DNA of 64,000 bases, from the NCBI RefSeq assembly GCF_020882015.2, contig NZ_CP086555.2:496001-560000 (forward strand), read 5' to 3'. Under the pieces are notes generated by a model. The model saw only the letters and a program-made list of their open reading frames with translations, did no database searches and was not told the origin of the DNA. How positions within the stretch are numbered: the first letter of the stretch is position 1; each line of letters opens with the position of its first letter. The position numbers were made by a program, and so were the translations under genes. Shown here piece by piece: positions 38,164 through 46,436 of this stretch. Source of the DNA: Candidatus Borrelia undatumii (lineage in GTDB: Bacteria > Spirochaetota > Spirochaetia > Borreliales > Borreliaceae).

Positions 38164-39714
38164 GTGAGAATATGCATAGCTCAGACGAGGCACAGGGTTT
38201 CTGGGCTTAATGAGACCTTAGATGAATTTAAAAAAAAGTGTGAGTATGCCTTACAAAATAATGTTGACATCGTGGTTTTTCCTTTTTTGTTTGTCGGTCA
38301 TGTTGGATATGAAAATTTATTAAATAGACCAGAATTTTTGAAAATAAATCTTGATTGTATTAATTTTATAAAAAATCAAACTGACAATAGGCTGTGTGTT
38401 GTATTTGGGCATTATGATCTTTGTGGGGGAGAGATAGTAGACTGTGTGTCTGTAGTAAGCGGTAATGAATTTGTTTTGACAACCAGAGAAGTCAATGTTC
38501 CAGTTTTATTTAAATACAGGGAGCAATGTATTGCCGTCTTGAATTTTGAGGATCGTCTTTTATTTAAGGAGATTGGAGATGGGCTTAGGACTTGTTTAGG
38601 GGAATCTCAATATCTCTTGATTCCATCAAAATCTTGTTTTACTAGAGAAAAAAATAATTTAAGACTTTCTTTTTTTGAAAGAGTGGCTATTGAGAATGAT
38701 ATGGAAGTTGCTTATGCTAATTTATATGGTGTTCATGATTCCGTTGTGTTTGATGGCCTGAGTTTTTTTATTAACAAACACGGAAAGCTAATTCAAGCTA
38801 GAGAGTTTGAAGAAGATACTTTATTGAATGAAGGATTTCATGTGTTGAAATTTGATTCTTCTTTTGTAATGCTTGATAGGATGATCTCAGCGTTGGTAAC
38901 TGCTTTAAGGGAATATGTTTGCCTTGCTGGGTTTGATAGAGTTCATTTGGGTATTTCGGGAGGCATTGATTCTGCTGTTGTCGCTTATCTTGCGTGTTAT
39001 GCTTTAGGTTCGGATAAAGTTATTGGCATTTCTATGCCTAGTAGATTTTCATCGGATGGGTCTGTTTCTGACGCAAAAGAGCTGGCTAGGGGATTAGGAT
39101 TTGGGTTGATTAACATGCCCATTGAGGTGGTGTTTTCAACCACTTTGGAATTTTTGAGTGCATATTTTAATACAGAGGGAATTACTGAGGAGAATTTGCA
39201 GGCAAGGCTTAGAGGCCTTCTTTTAATGTCTTATAGCAATGCAAATCGTTCTTTGCTTCTAAATACCGGCAATAAAAGTGAAGTTGCTGTTGGTTATTGC
39301 ACGCTTTATGGCGACTCTTGTGGGGGAATTGCCTTGATTGGGGATTTGTTTAAAGGCGATGTATATGAACTTGCAAAACATATTAATTTAAAAGAGGGTA
39401 GAGACGTTATCCCTATTAATATTATTTTAAAAGAGCCTTCTGCTGAGTTAAGGCCTGAGCAAAAAGATAGCGATTCTATTCCCAGATATGAAGTTCTTGA
39501 TGAGATATTGACTAGATATTTAATTGAAAATGAACCTTTGGATTTGCTGTATGAAGCTTTTGGAAAAGAATTAGTCACGAAAGTATTAGACCTTTATTCT
39601 GGTAGTGAGTATAAGAGGAGGCAAGGCGCTATGGTAGTTAAAGTTTCTAGGAGTACTTTTGGTAATGATATTCTGCTGCCTGTTTCAGGTGTTGAATTAG
39701 CGATAGATGGATAA
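38164..39714 (+). CDS. nadE: NAD synthase with degenerate glutaminase domain
   Basis: NAD synthase makes NAD from nicotinic acid adenine dinucleotide. The C-terminal synthetase domain (about residues 255-516) is intact: GISGGIDSAVVAYLA (ATP pyrophosphatase loop), ENLQARLRG, LLNTGNKSEVAVGYCTLYGDSCGG and LKEPSAELRPEQKDSDSIPRYE. The N-terminal nitrilase-like domain (about 1-250) lacks the usual catalytic residues. The PE motif reads FPFLFVG and the ICED motif reads LNFED. It probably uses free ammonia. The start is a GTG with a weak ribosome site; the stop overlaps the next gene by eight bases. Confidence 0.92.
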   Translation: MRICIAQTRHRVSGLNETLDEFKKKCEYALQNNVDIVVFPFLFVGHVGYENLLNRPEFLKINLDCINFIKNQTDNRLCVVFGHYDLCGGEIVDCVSVVSGNEFVLTTREVNVPVLFKYREQCIAVLNFEDRLLFKEIGDGLRTCLGESQYLLIPSKSCFTREKNNLRLSFFERVAIENDMEVAYANLYGVHDSVVFDGLSFFINKHGKLIQAREFEEDTLLNEGFHVLKFDSSFVMLDRMISALVTALREYVCLAGFDRVHLGISGGIDSAVVAYLACYALGSDKVIGISMPSRFSSDGSVSDAKELARGLGFGLINMPIEVVFSTTLEFLSAYFNTEGITEENLQARLRGLLLMSYSNANRSLLLNTGNKSEVAVGYCTLYGDSCGGIALIGDLFKGDVYELAKHINLKEGRDVIPINIILKEPSAELRPEQKDSDSIPRYEVLDEILTRYLIENEPLDLLYEAFGKELVTKVLDLYSGSEYKRRQGAMVVKVSRSTFGNDILLPVSGVELAIDG

Positions 39715-41287
39715 TGCTGGTATTGTTAGTATATTAAATGAATTTAACTTGAAGTTAGAAAAGATTTTTTTGCTGATCAATACTTACTCTTATGAGCTTT
39801 ATAAAGAAACTCCCAGATATTTTTATGATGATATTACAGATTATCTTGAATTAACTCTGGAAGCATCGAATAAGTTTAAAGAAGAGCTTGAAGCTTCTGA
39901 AGAGTTAAAAATAGGTAAATTTCTTATTAAAAGCATGAAGTGTGATTTAATCTCCTATCTGTATTTGTCTTTAGAGTTGATAAACAATTCTATGAGTTAT
40001 GGTGGGGTTAAAGACGCTGGGCTTGCTTTTTTGAAGGCTATTTCTTTTAAGATTTCATCGATAATATCTTCTACGGAGATTGAACTTGAAAATTTGGCTC
40101 TCTCTCTTAAATATAAGGAACTGCAAGTTTTAGATAAGGATAGGCATAAGATATTAATTTTTTCTGGAGATAAAACTTACAATGAGGAAATTACATCGTA
40201 TTTCAACATGAAATACGATGTAATTTCTGTAAATTCTGTAGATTTTTTCAATAAAGAGCTTTGTAATGATTTTTATGATTTAATCATTCTTGATTTTTTA
40301 TCAGACAGAGATGTACAGGTAATTTTAAATTTACTTAAAGAAATTAAAAAAAATAGTCTTTATGAAAAGATTCCAGTCATTATTGTTTCCAATATAATTA
40401 GAAGAGATATTGTTAAAATTTTTATTGAAGAGAAAGTGGATGATTATTTTTTCAAAAGTTTAGATTTGTTAGTTCTGGAGGCTAGGATAAGCAGTTTTAT
40501 TGAGAAGAAAAAGGACGTAGAACAGGGTCAGAAATATTTAGATCTTATACTTAAAAGCAGAGAATATCTTGAGAGTGGGTTAATTGAGGCTGGGAACTAT
40601 ATTGAAAATTTATTGCCTGATAAGGTACAAAACGAGTTTTTTAGCACTAATTGGATTTTTATTCCTTCAGAGAGAATTGGAGGTGACTTCTTTAACTACT
40701 ATTTTGTTAGTGATGACGAACTAGTAATTTATTTAATAGATATTTCAGGACATGGGGTAGGTTCTACACTTTTATCCTTAAGTGTTGCAAGCGTTATTAA
40801 TTCTTATGTTATGAATAATGATGATATTAGTCCTTCTAGGGTTTTAGGATACATTAACAGTTATTTTGTTAAGTTTAGGAGTGATATGTTTATTACGTTA
40901 TGGTATGGTGTGTTGAACGTAAAGACAAAGTATTTAAAGTTTGCAGCAGCAGGAGCACCTCCCGCTATTGTTTTAAGCCATGGTAATAGTATTTGCCTTC
41001 ATTCAAGGGGGATGATTCTTGGAATTGAAGAGATATATTCTTGTCAAGAAAGTGAGTTTTTATTAAATAAAAATTCGCATCTCCTACTATTCAGTGATGG
41101 TGTTTATGAAATTGAGAATAAGAGAAACTTAATAATGTCCATGGATGACTTTCATACAATAATCAAAGAGAATTCGCGTTGTTTAGATGATTTTATTTTA
41201 ATGAGCATTTATAAGAGCATGCTGAGCCTGTCTAAGTATAATAAATTTAGGGATGATTTTTCCGTTTTAGAATTTATTATCAACTAG
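39707..41287 (+). CDS. Receiver-like plus PP2C/SpoIIE-type serine phosphatase
   Basis: The 526-residue product has an N-terminal helical region (about 1-140), a receiver-like domain (about 146-265) and a PP2C/RsbU-type phosphatase domain (about 295-525). The receiver-like domain has IILDFL with a possible phospho-acceptor Asp, IPVIIVSN, and FFKSLD with the conserved Lys. The phosphatase domain has IGGDFFNYY, LIDISGHGVGSTL, AAAGAPPAIV, LLFSDGVYE and FRDDFSVLEF, so its metal-binding acids are kept. Such proteins usually control anti-sigma-antagonist switches; no partner kinase or antagonist lies nearby. It overlaps nadE by eight bases. Confidence 0.88.
   Translation: MDNAGIVSILNEFNLKLEKIFLLINTYSYELYKETPRYFYDDITDYLELTLEASNKFKEELEASEELKIGKFLIKSMKCDLISYLYLSLELINNSMSYGGVKDAGLAFLKAISFKISSIISSTEIELENLALSLKYKELQVLDKDRHKILIFSGDKTYNEEITSYFNMKYDVISVNSVDFFNKELCNDFYDLIILDFLSDRDVQVILNLLKEIKKNSLYEKIPVIIVSNIIRRDIVKIFIEEKVDDYFFKSLDLLVLEARISSFIEKKKDVEQGQKYLDLILKSREYLESGLIEAGNYIENLLPDKVQNEFFSTNWIFIPSERIGGDFFNYYFVSDDELVIYLIDISGHGVGSTLLSLSVASVINSYVMNNDDISPSRVLGYINSYFVKFRSDMFITLWYGVLNVKTKYLKFAAAGAPPAIVLSHGNSICLHSRGMILGIEEIYSCQESEFLLNKNSHLLLFSDGVYEIENKRNLIMSMDDFHTIIKENSRCLDDFILMSIYKSMLSLSKYNKFRDDFSVLEFIIN
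40187..40227. repeat. 18-bp perfect inverted repeat inside the phosphatase gene
   Basis: The left arm is 40187-40204, the loop AACAT and the right arm 40210-40227; all 18 positions pair. It lies in codons for EEITSYFNMKYDVIS in the receiver-like domain. No T-tract follows, so it is not a normal terminator. Confidence 0.95.
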
Positions 41288-41380
41288 TAGCTAAAATAGG
41301 AAAGAGGGGTTTTTCCATCCAAGCGCCTTTTGAAACGGTATTGATTAATTTTCTAGAACTTCTAAATCGACGGTATAAGT

Positions 41381-41833
41381 TTACCTTTTTTTGATTTCTC
41401 GTTTATTCTCTTGCTTTCTAGATTGTTTGTCTTTGTTCGTGCTCAATCCGGTAAGAGATTTTAATAGTTTATTTAGTGTCCAAGTAGAAAACTTTATGTA
41501 AAGTATTTTGAAAGGATTTTTTGTATTTTTGAGTAGTATCTTGAGGGATTCCAGGTTCATTATAGTTATTATCTCTCTTAAAATTTTAGGAAGGTTATTG
41601 AAAATTTTAGAACCGACTCTATGCCCCTCCATAATAAAATTTTGAAGCATCGTTTGATCTTTTTTTTGTAATCTTCTCATATACAGCTTCAGTATTCTCT
41701 CCTGTGTTCTCATTATTTCTGAATTTATTTGTTCCTGTTTCTTTGATATTTTTTTATTCGATTCAATAATTGGTTTTCTGGGGAGAGATTTATACGGATT
41801 CGTGCCTGGGATGTGATTTTTTGTAATTTTCAT
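41381..41833 (-). CDS. Unknown small basic protein
   Basis: This 150-residue, very Lys/Arg-rich protein has no recognised domain. It starts MKITKNHIPGTNPYK, has a helical, Gln/Lys/Arg-rich middle and ends in a basic tail (NKREIKKR). A good ribosome site (AGGAG, nine bases before the ATG) and its clean length support a real gene. It is convergent with the phosphatase gene and divergent from the next gene. It is cytoplasmic as far as can be judged, since no signal peptide is visible. Confidence 0.72.
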   Translation of the reverse strand: MKITKNHIPGTNPYKSLPRKPIIESNKKISKKQEQINSEIMRTQERILKLYMRRLQKKDQTMLQNFIMEGHRVGSKIFNNLPKILREIITIMNLESLKILLKNTKNPFKILYIKFSTWTLNKLLKSLTGLSTNKDKQSRKQENKREIKKR

Positions 41834-41914
41834 TTACATTTACTCCTGTTTAAATAAGCTAGACCTGGTTAATTTTATTAGGTTTTTTGCTTTTATACAA
41901 CTGACAAACTGACA

Positions 41915-41943
41915 TTGATATTTTGATTTTTTATTATTAGAAT
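41915..41943 (+). promoter_or_regulatory. Promoter giving a near-leaderless mRNA
   Basis: TTGATA (41915-41920), 17-bp spacer, TAGAAT (41938-41943). Transcription would start about 41949-41951, zero to three bases before the ATG at 41952. No Shine-Dalgarno is present between them. Confidence 0.65.
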
Positions 41944-41951
41944 CTAGTGGT

Positions 41952-43760
41952 ATGAAGAAATATTTGAGTATAAGTTTTTTTAATTTATTAGTTGGTATGC
42001 TCATTTTGTTTTTTATTATATTTATTCAATTTAGAGACTTGAGTCAGAGTGTTTTTTTATTAAAAGATTTAAAATTATTGGTTAGTAATAAAGTTGAAGA
42101 TAGCAAATATGCTTTAAATAATATCACCCTTAGCGTGAGGGGAATGAGAATAAATTTATCTAAAGAAAGTCCGCTTATTATTCCTAGTAGTGAACTTTAT
42201 CTTAATCCTGTTTCCTATAGATTGCAGCATAATGAGGTCCATGTTTATTTTGAGAATAACGTTTTCTTGCTATTTGCTTTTGATCCGGAGGACAATTTTA
42301 GTATTAGTTCAAATCTTTCCAGGAAGTTAATACTAAATTATGAAATTGAAGATGATTATAAAATTTTTTTTGATAAAGATGTTTTAATCAGGGGTAAAGA
42401 TTGCTATTTTGAAATTTTTTTGGGAGAAAATACTCAAATTAATGAGAGAGAAATTCTGATTGGTCCTCAAGAATTTTTTAAGATTGGAAATTTGATTAAA
42501 GAGATTGAAAAGCCCAAAGATCTTGTAACTAAAGAGGCTCCTGAAAGCATTTCTTTAGATATGAGTTCTTCTGTTGTGTATGTATCAATCGAGGAAGTCG
42601 AAAAAGGGGTTTTTGACTCTGCAATAGTTAGGTTTAAAAACAAAGCATATAATGCATGGAGTAGTGATTCTGCTTTTAGCGTTAAGCAGGGTGGGTGGCT
42701 TAAGGATAGTGTATATTCTTTTGATGAGGAGATATTTGTCTATCTTTTGGCTGAGTCTTTGACAAGACTGGATCATGAGGATATTTTTTCAAAGCTTGAG
42801 CCTTTGATGAATCTTAACGAACATAAGTTAACTTATTTAAGTTCAAGTTATTATGTTAATGAAGAGAAGCTGGATAAATTTTTTAGCTATTTATCTGTCA
42901 ATAAGACCTTTATCAATTCTCTTGAGTCGGATAAGCTTTTAGGGTATTTAAAAGAAGATTCTTCTCTTTTGGAGAAGATTTTTTTATCTGAGAACGCTTC
43001 TCTTTTCAGTGAGGCATTAGATATTTTAAAGGAGCCAGAAATAGTACTCAACTTTGACTTTAATGTGATACAAGCATACAACATACTATCTAATTATATC
43101 GTATTTTTAAAGTTGAATGATGATAGCTTTGTTTTTGGAAAACTGAAAAAAGAGCTAGCTAATTTCATATCCACTTTATTTCTTGTATCTAGCAATGGTA
43201 GGGCTTATATCCCCAGCGATAGGGATAATTTATCTTGGGATTTTGAATATACATTAAAGGTGGCAGGATTACTTAAAAGATTGGCTTATGAGCTAGGAGA
43301 TGATTTAATATTAAGACTTTCTTTTAACGCCATATATTATGCTTTGATGAGTAAAGAGGTTGATCGAATTCCTTATGAAGCTTATTATGCAGATATTGTA
43401 GATAACGATTATCTTCCAAAATTCATCTTGATTCCAAGTGCTGGAATTGGAAACTGGATATATGGTGCTTCAAAAATTTCAAATTATAATATTTCCGATG
43501 TTAGTTATTCTCTTGATTTTAATCGTAGTTTAAATTCTCCTGGATATTTTTTTTTCAAGGGTATTTCAAATCCTACTTTGGTTAGGTTTAGAAGTATTAA
43601 TTGGTATACTGATCCTCAATTTTACATATACTCTGATGGATGGAAATATTATCCTGGTAACAAGATGTTGGTTTTAAAAATAACCCCAAAAAAGAATGAA
43701 GATACAAATATTTTATTAAGATTTGATGATATTAAGATAACTAGGAATATTGATGAATAA
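41952..43760 (+). CDS. Unknown membrane-anchored exported protein
   Basis: The 602-residue product has an N-terminal membrane segment or uncleaved signal (MKKYLSISFFNLLVGMLILF, to about residue 26), then a large, presumably periplasmic region with mixed beta-rich and helical parts. No family is recognised. The ATG has no Shine-Dalgarno and sits right at the predicted transcription start. The 3' end overlaps coaX by eight bases. Confidence 0.82.
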   Translation: MKKYLSISFFNLLVGMLILFFIIFIQFRDLSQSVFLLKDLKLLVSNKVEDSKYALNNITLSVRGMRINLSKESPLIIPSSELYLNPVSYRLQHNEVHVYFENNVFLLFAFDPEDNFSISSNLSRKLILNYEIEDDYKIFFDKDVLIRGKDCYFEIFLGENTQINEREILIGPQEFFKIGNLIKEIEKPKDLVTKEAPESISLDMSSSVVYVSIEEVEKGVFDSAIVRFKNKAYNAWSSDSAFSVKQGGWLKDSVYSFDEEIFVYLLAESLTRLDHEDIFSKLEPLMNLNEHKLTYLSSSYYVNEEKLDKFFSYLSVNKTFINSLESDKLLGYLKEDSSLLEKIFLSENASLFSEALDILKEPEIVLNFDFNVIQAYNILSNYIVFLKLNDDSFVFGKLKKELANFISTLFLVSSNGRAYIPSDRDNLSWDFEYTLKVAGLLKRLAYELGDDLILRLSFNAIYYALMSKEVDRIPYEAYYADIVDNDYLPKFILIPSAGIGNWIYGASKISNYNISDVSYSLDFNRSLNSPGYFFFKGISNPTLVRFRSINWYTDPQFYIYSDGWKYYPGNKMLVLKITPKKNEDTNILLRFDDIKITRNIDE

Positions 43761-44550
43761 TCTTATTGATAAGACCCAGTTAATAATTGATGTTGGAAAT
43801 ACAAGTATCTCTTTTGCATCATATAGGCAAGATGAAATGCAGATATTTTGTAGGCTTGAAATGAAGCACGATTTAAGCTTTAATGAGATCTATGAATTTC
43901 TTAACTTGAAATTTGACAACAAGATTTGTCAAGTATTTGTAAGTAGTGTTGTGCCAATTATTGATAAAGTACTCATAAGCGTTGTTACTTCTCTTTATAA
44001 GGTGATTCCTTTATTTATCAAATTCGACTTAAATTATGATTTAAGCTTTAATCCGTATAAAAACAGTCGGTTTTTGTTAGGTTCAGATGTTTTTGCAAAT
44101 CTTATTGGAGCTATTGAGTTTTATAATTTTGATAATGCTTTGGTTGTGGATCTTGGAACGGCTTGTACTATCTTTGCTGTTAGTAGAGAAAATGGAATAC
44201 TAGGAGGGCTTATTAATGGAGGCCCTCTCGTAAACTTTAATGCATTAATTAAGAGCGCATATCTTTTAAAGGATTATGTCCTTACAATACCAAAAGAATT
44301 ACTAGGGATCTCAACAATTGCTAGTGTTAATAGTGGAATCATTTATCAATACAAGTACCTAATAGAGGGAGTTTATTATGATCTTGTTAGGAAATATAGG
44401 GAGGAATTTAAATTGATAATTACAGGAGGCAATTCTCATTTAGTTTTACCCCTATTGAGTATAGATTTTGCTTTCAATTTATATTTGACCGTTGAGGGAA
44501 TTAGGATTTTGGGGAATTCTTTTAAAGGCGATTATGGCTGTCAGGTTTAA
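43753..44550 (+). CDS. coaX: Type III pantothenate kinase
   Basis: CoaX catalyses the first step of coenzyme A synthesis. The 265 residues contain IIDVGNTSISFA (phosphate loop 1), GSDVFANLIGA (pantothenate-binding region), VVDLGTACTIFAV (second phosphate loop) and GGLINGGPLV. The ATG at 43753 overlaps the preceding gene; a TTG directly before it is in frame but less likely. Confidence 0.93.
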   Translation: MNNLIDKTQLIIDVGNTSISFASYRQDEMQIFCRLEMKHDLSFNEIYEFLNLKFDNKICQVFVSSVVPIIDKVLISVVTSLYKVIPLFIKFDLNYDLSFNPYKNSRFLLGSDVFANLIGAIEFYNFDNALVVDLGTACTIFAVSRENGILGGLINGGPLVNFNALIKSAYLLKDYVLTIPKELLGISTIASVNSGIIYQYKYLIEGVYYDLVRKYREEFKLIITGGNSHLVLPLLSIDFAFNLYLTVEGIRILGNSFKGDYGCQV

Positions 44551-44608
44551 TGATTTTACCTATATTGTGTTACTATTGTACCAGTGGTAAGACGTGAGGA
44601 GTGTGTAA

Positions 44609-44935
44609 ATGAGGTTGTTATTTGTCATTTTGTCTACGATGGCTGTTGCTTTTTTTACTTCTTGTCCCTTGTGTATGCTGGGGATTTATTTTTGTATTTT
44701 TGATTTTGTAAGTTACGGTCTAGTTAATTTTGTTTTCAGATCCGGAAGAAAAACCAATTAGGTGTTTCGGTTGTAGGATTCCCTTTATATTGGGCATATT
44801 GGGATCTATGATGGGCTGAGGGCTTTTAGATTTTTGGAAATAGTTGTCTATGTTGTTCCGTTTTTGCTGGATGGCGTCTGCTTTCTCTTAAGGTGGATCC
44901 CCCTGCGCTTTGGTATGATCTTGCTGGTTCTATGA
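44609..44935 (+). pseudogene. Decayed small lipoprotein gene with two in-frame TAG codons
   Basis: GAGGAG seven bases upstream precedes an ATG that opens a 50-codon frame, MRLLFVILSTMAVAFFTSC..., a lipoprotein-like signal with a lipobox-like FFTSC. A TAG ends it at 44759-44761 and a second TAG follows at 44774-44776. The same frame then continues for 52 codons (YIGHIGIYDGLRAF..., VVPFLLDGVCFLLRW) to a TGA at 44933. The continuation loosely resembles the C-terminal part of YceK/YidQ-type (DUF1375) lipoproteins. I read it as a pseudogene; a 50-residue expressed lipopeptide is the alternative. The remaining bases to 45023 hold nothing I recognise. Confidence 0.55.
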
Positions 44936-45023
44936 AGTGCTATATCCATAACTCCTTGCAGTATTGGTGCTGTATCCAAAAGCATAGGTTTTCTTTAATA
45001 TTTCTACTTTTGTAGTACAAGTA

Positions 45024-45830
45024 TTAAATTTTTAGAATATTTATAAACAAATCCTCTTTTTTAAATTCTCTGTTAATACCAAAACGAGTCAATGAAAAGT
45101 CATATTTGACGGGGTCATTTTTATTACTCTTTGAAAAATATTTCGTGACTTCTATTGCCTTCTTAAGATTTACGCTCTTGCTATGCTTAAGATTGAACAG
45201 TTTAAAAGATATATCTGTCATGTGAGTGTCCATTGGAACTATTAAGTCTGAGGGGCTAAATCTGCTCCAGGTTCCTAAATCAACGTCGTCTTTTCTTATC
45301 ATCCATCTTAAAAATAAAAATAATCTTTTACATGCGCTTCCTTTTGAGGGTTTTGGAAGCAACAAGCCAAAGGGTTCTTCATTAATTTTTTCCATGTAAC
45401 TTATTAGGTTGTCTAGGCTTGATATGAAATTTCCATTTTTTTTGTAAATATTGTAGAAAAGATTCTCGATTGTTGAGTATTTGCTTTGTATTTCCTTAAT
45501 GGCCATTATTAGGTTTACAATGTCTTCTGTTTTGAAGAATCTATAAACAAAGTCTTCATATACTATGTTTAACTCATCTTTTGTAAAATATTTAAGACTT
45601 TTCGAGGGTTTTGTACCCAGTGGCCTTAAAATTCTGTTGATTGCTTCCAATATTTTCTCGACTCTCCCAAGCGCCAGTGATGAACTAACAAGACCCACAA
45701 GCTCAATATCTTCTATTTCCGAGTATTGATACAAAAACTCCAAAGGATCGGGATGAATAAACTCTCTCTTGTTATATCGATTGTATATAAACTCCAGGAT
45801 ATCAAATGTAATATCTCTAGCTTTTTGCAT
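45024..45830 (-). CDS. DUF2400 / TIGR02757 family protein
   Basis: The 268-residue product matches the TIGR02757 family: HPDPLEFLYQYSEIEDIELVGLVSSSLALGRVEKI near the start and WSRFSPSDLIVPMDTHMTDISFKL near the end. The fold is thought to relate to helix-hairpin-helix DNA-repair proteins, but no activity is established. It overlaps the preceding minus-strand gene by 14 bases and is last in a three-gene operon. Confidence 0.87.
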   Translation of the reverse strand: MQKARDITFDILEFIYNRYNKREFIHPDPLEFLYQYSEIEDIELVGLVSSSLALGRVEKILEAINRILRPLGTKPSKSLKYFTKDELNIVYEDFVYRFFKTEDIVNLIMAIKEIQSKYSTIENLFYNIYKKNGNFISSLDNLISYMEKINEEPFGLLLPKPSKGSACKRLFLFLRWMIRKDDVDLGTWSRFSPSDLIVPMDTHMTDISFKLFNLKHSKSVNLKKAIEVTKYFSKSNKNDPVKYDFSLTRFGINREFKKEDLFINILKI

Positions 45831-46434
45831 CGTTGAATGCTAACAATCTAATCAATATTTTTTTTAATTTTTTGTCATAAAGTTTGTCCTGTGCCCATTT
45901 GCCCGTAAGGTCATATATGGTTGGGGCAGATCCCCTTTTGACAAGGTAAAATCTAGGATCAACCATATTAGAATTTATATCTTGTCTTGAAGCGTAGGCT
46001 TTTAAGTGCTGAATGTGAGCCCTGATTCCTTCCTTGATGTTAGAAAAGGAGTTTCCCTTTGTAACATTGTCAGTGGCTCCTATCCCTGAAAAATTATGCT
46101 GTTCTTTAGAGACAATGCCGTTAAATCTTAAAATGCCCGTTTCAAGCAACATTTGTGCGTAAGCTATGTCGCAATTTATCCCCTCAATCAAAGCCTCATC
46201 TATGTAGGTCTGTGCAATCATCTGAACATATTCTGATTCAAGATAGGGGTTCATTTTTAATGTATATTCTACAAGATCCCCTACTTGACTTCTTCCCTTG
46301 CTCAGAAGAAAAGGAATATACCCTTCTTCCTCTATTTCAGTGCTTATCTCAATTATGTCGTCTTCGCAGTAACCTGCTACGGTTAGTAACACTAATATTT
46401 TCGATATTACTAAAAGCATAGATTTTTTAAACAT
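45817..46434 (-). CDS. Secreted glucosaminidase-domain protein
   Basis: This is a putative peptidoglycan hydrolase (endo-beta-N-acetylglucosaminidase family). The 205 residues open with a signal peptide (MFKKSMLLVISKILVLLTVAGYC, to about residue 24). The core of the domain is visible as DIAYAQMLLETGILRFNG (probable catalytic Glu in LLETG), QHNFSGIGATDN and EGIRAHIQHLKAYA. A strong GGAGAAAGAGGG precedes the ATG, two bases after the upstream stop. The likely role is cell-wall remodelling in the periplasm. Confidence 0.87.
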   Translation of the reverse strand: MFKKSMLLVISKILVLLTVAGYCEDDIIEISTEIEEEGYIPFLLSKGRSQVGDLVEYTLKMNPYLESEYVQMIAQTYIDEALIEGINCDIAYAQMLLETGILRFNGIVSKEQHNFSGIGATDNVTKGNSFSNIKEGIRAHIQHLKAYASRQDINSNMVDPRFYLVKRGSAPTIYDLTGKWAQDKLYDKKLKKILIRLLAFNDAKS

Positions 46435-46436
46435 TT

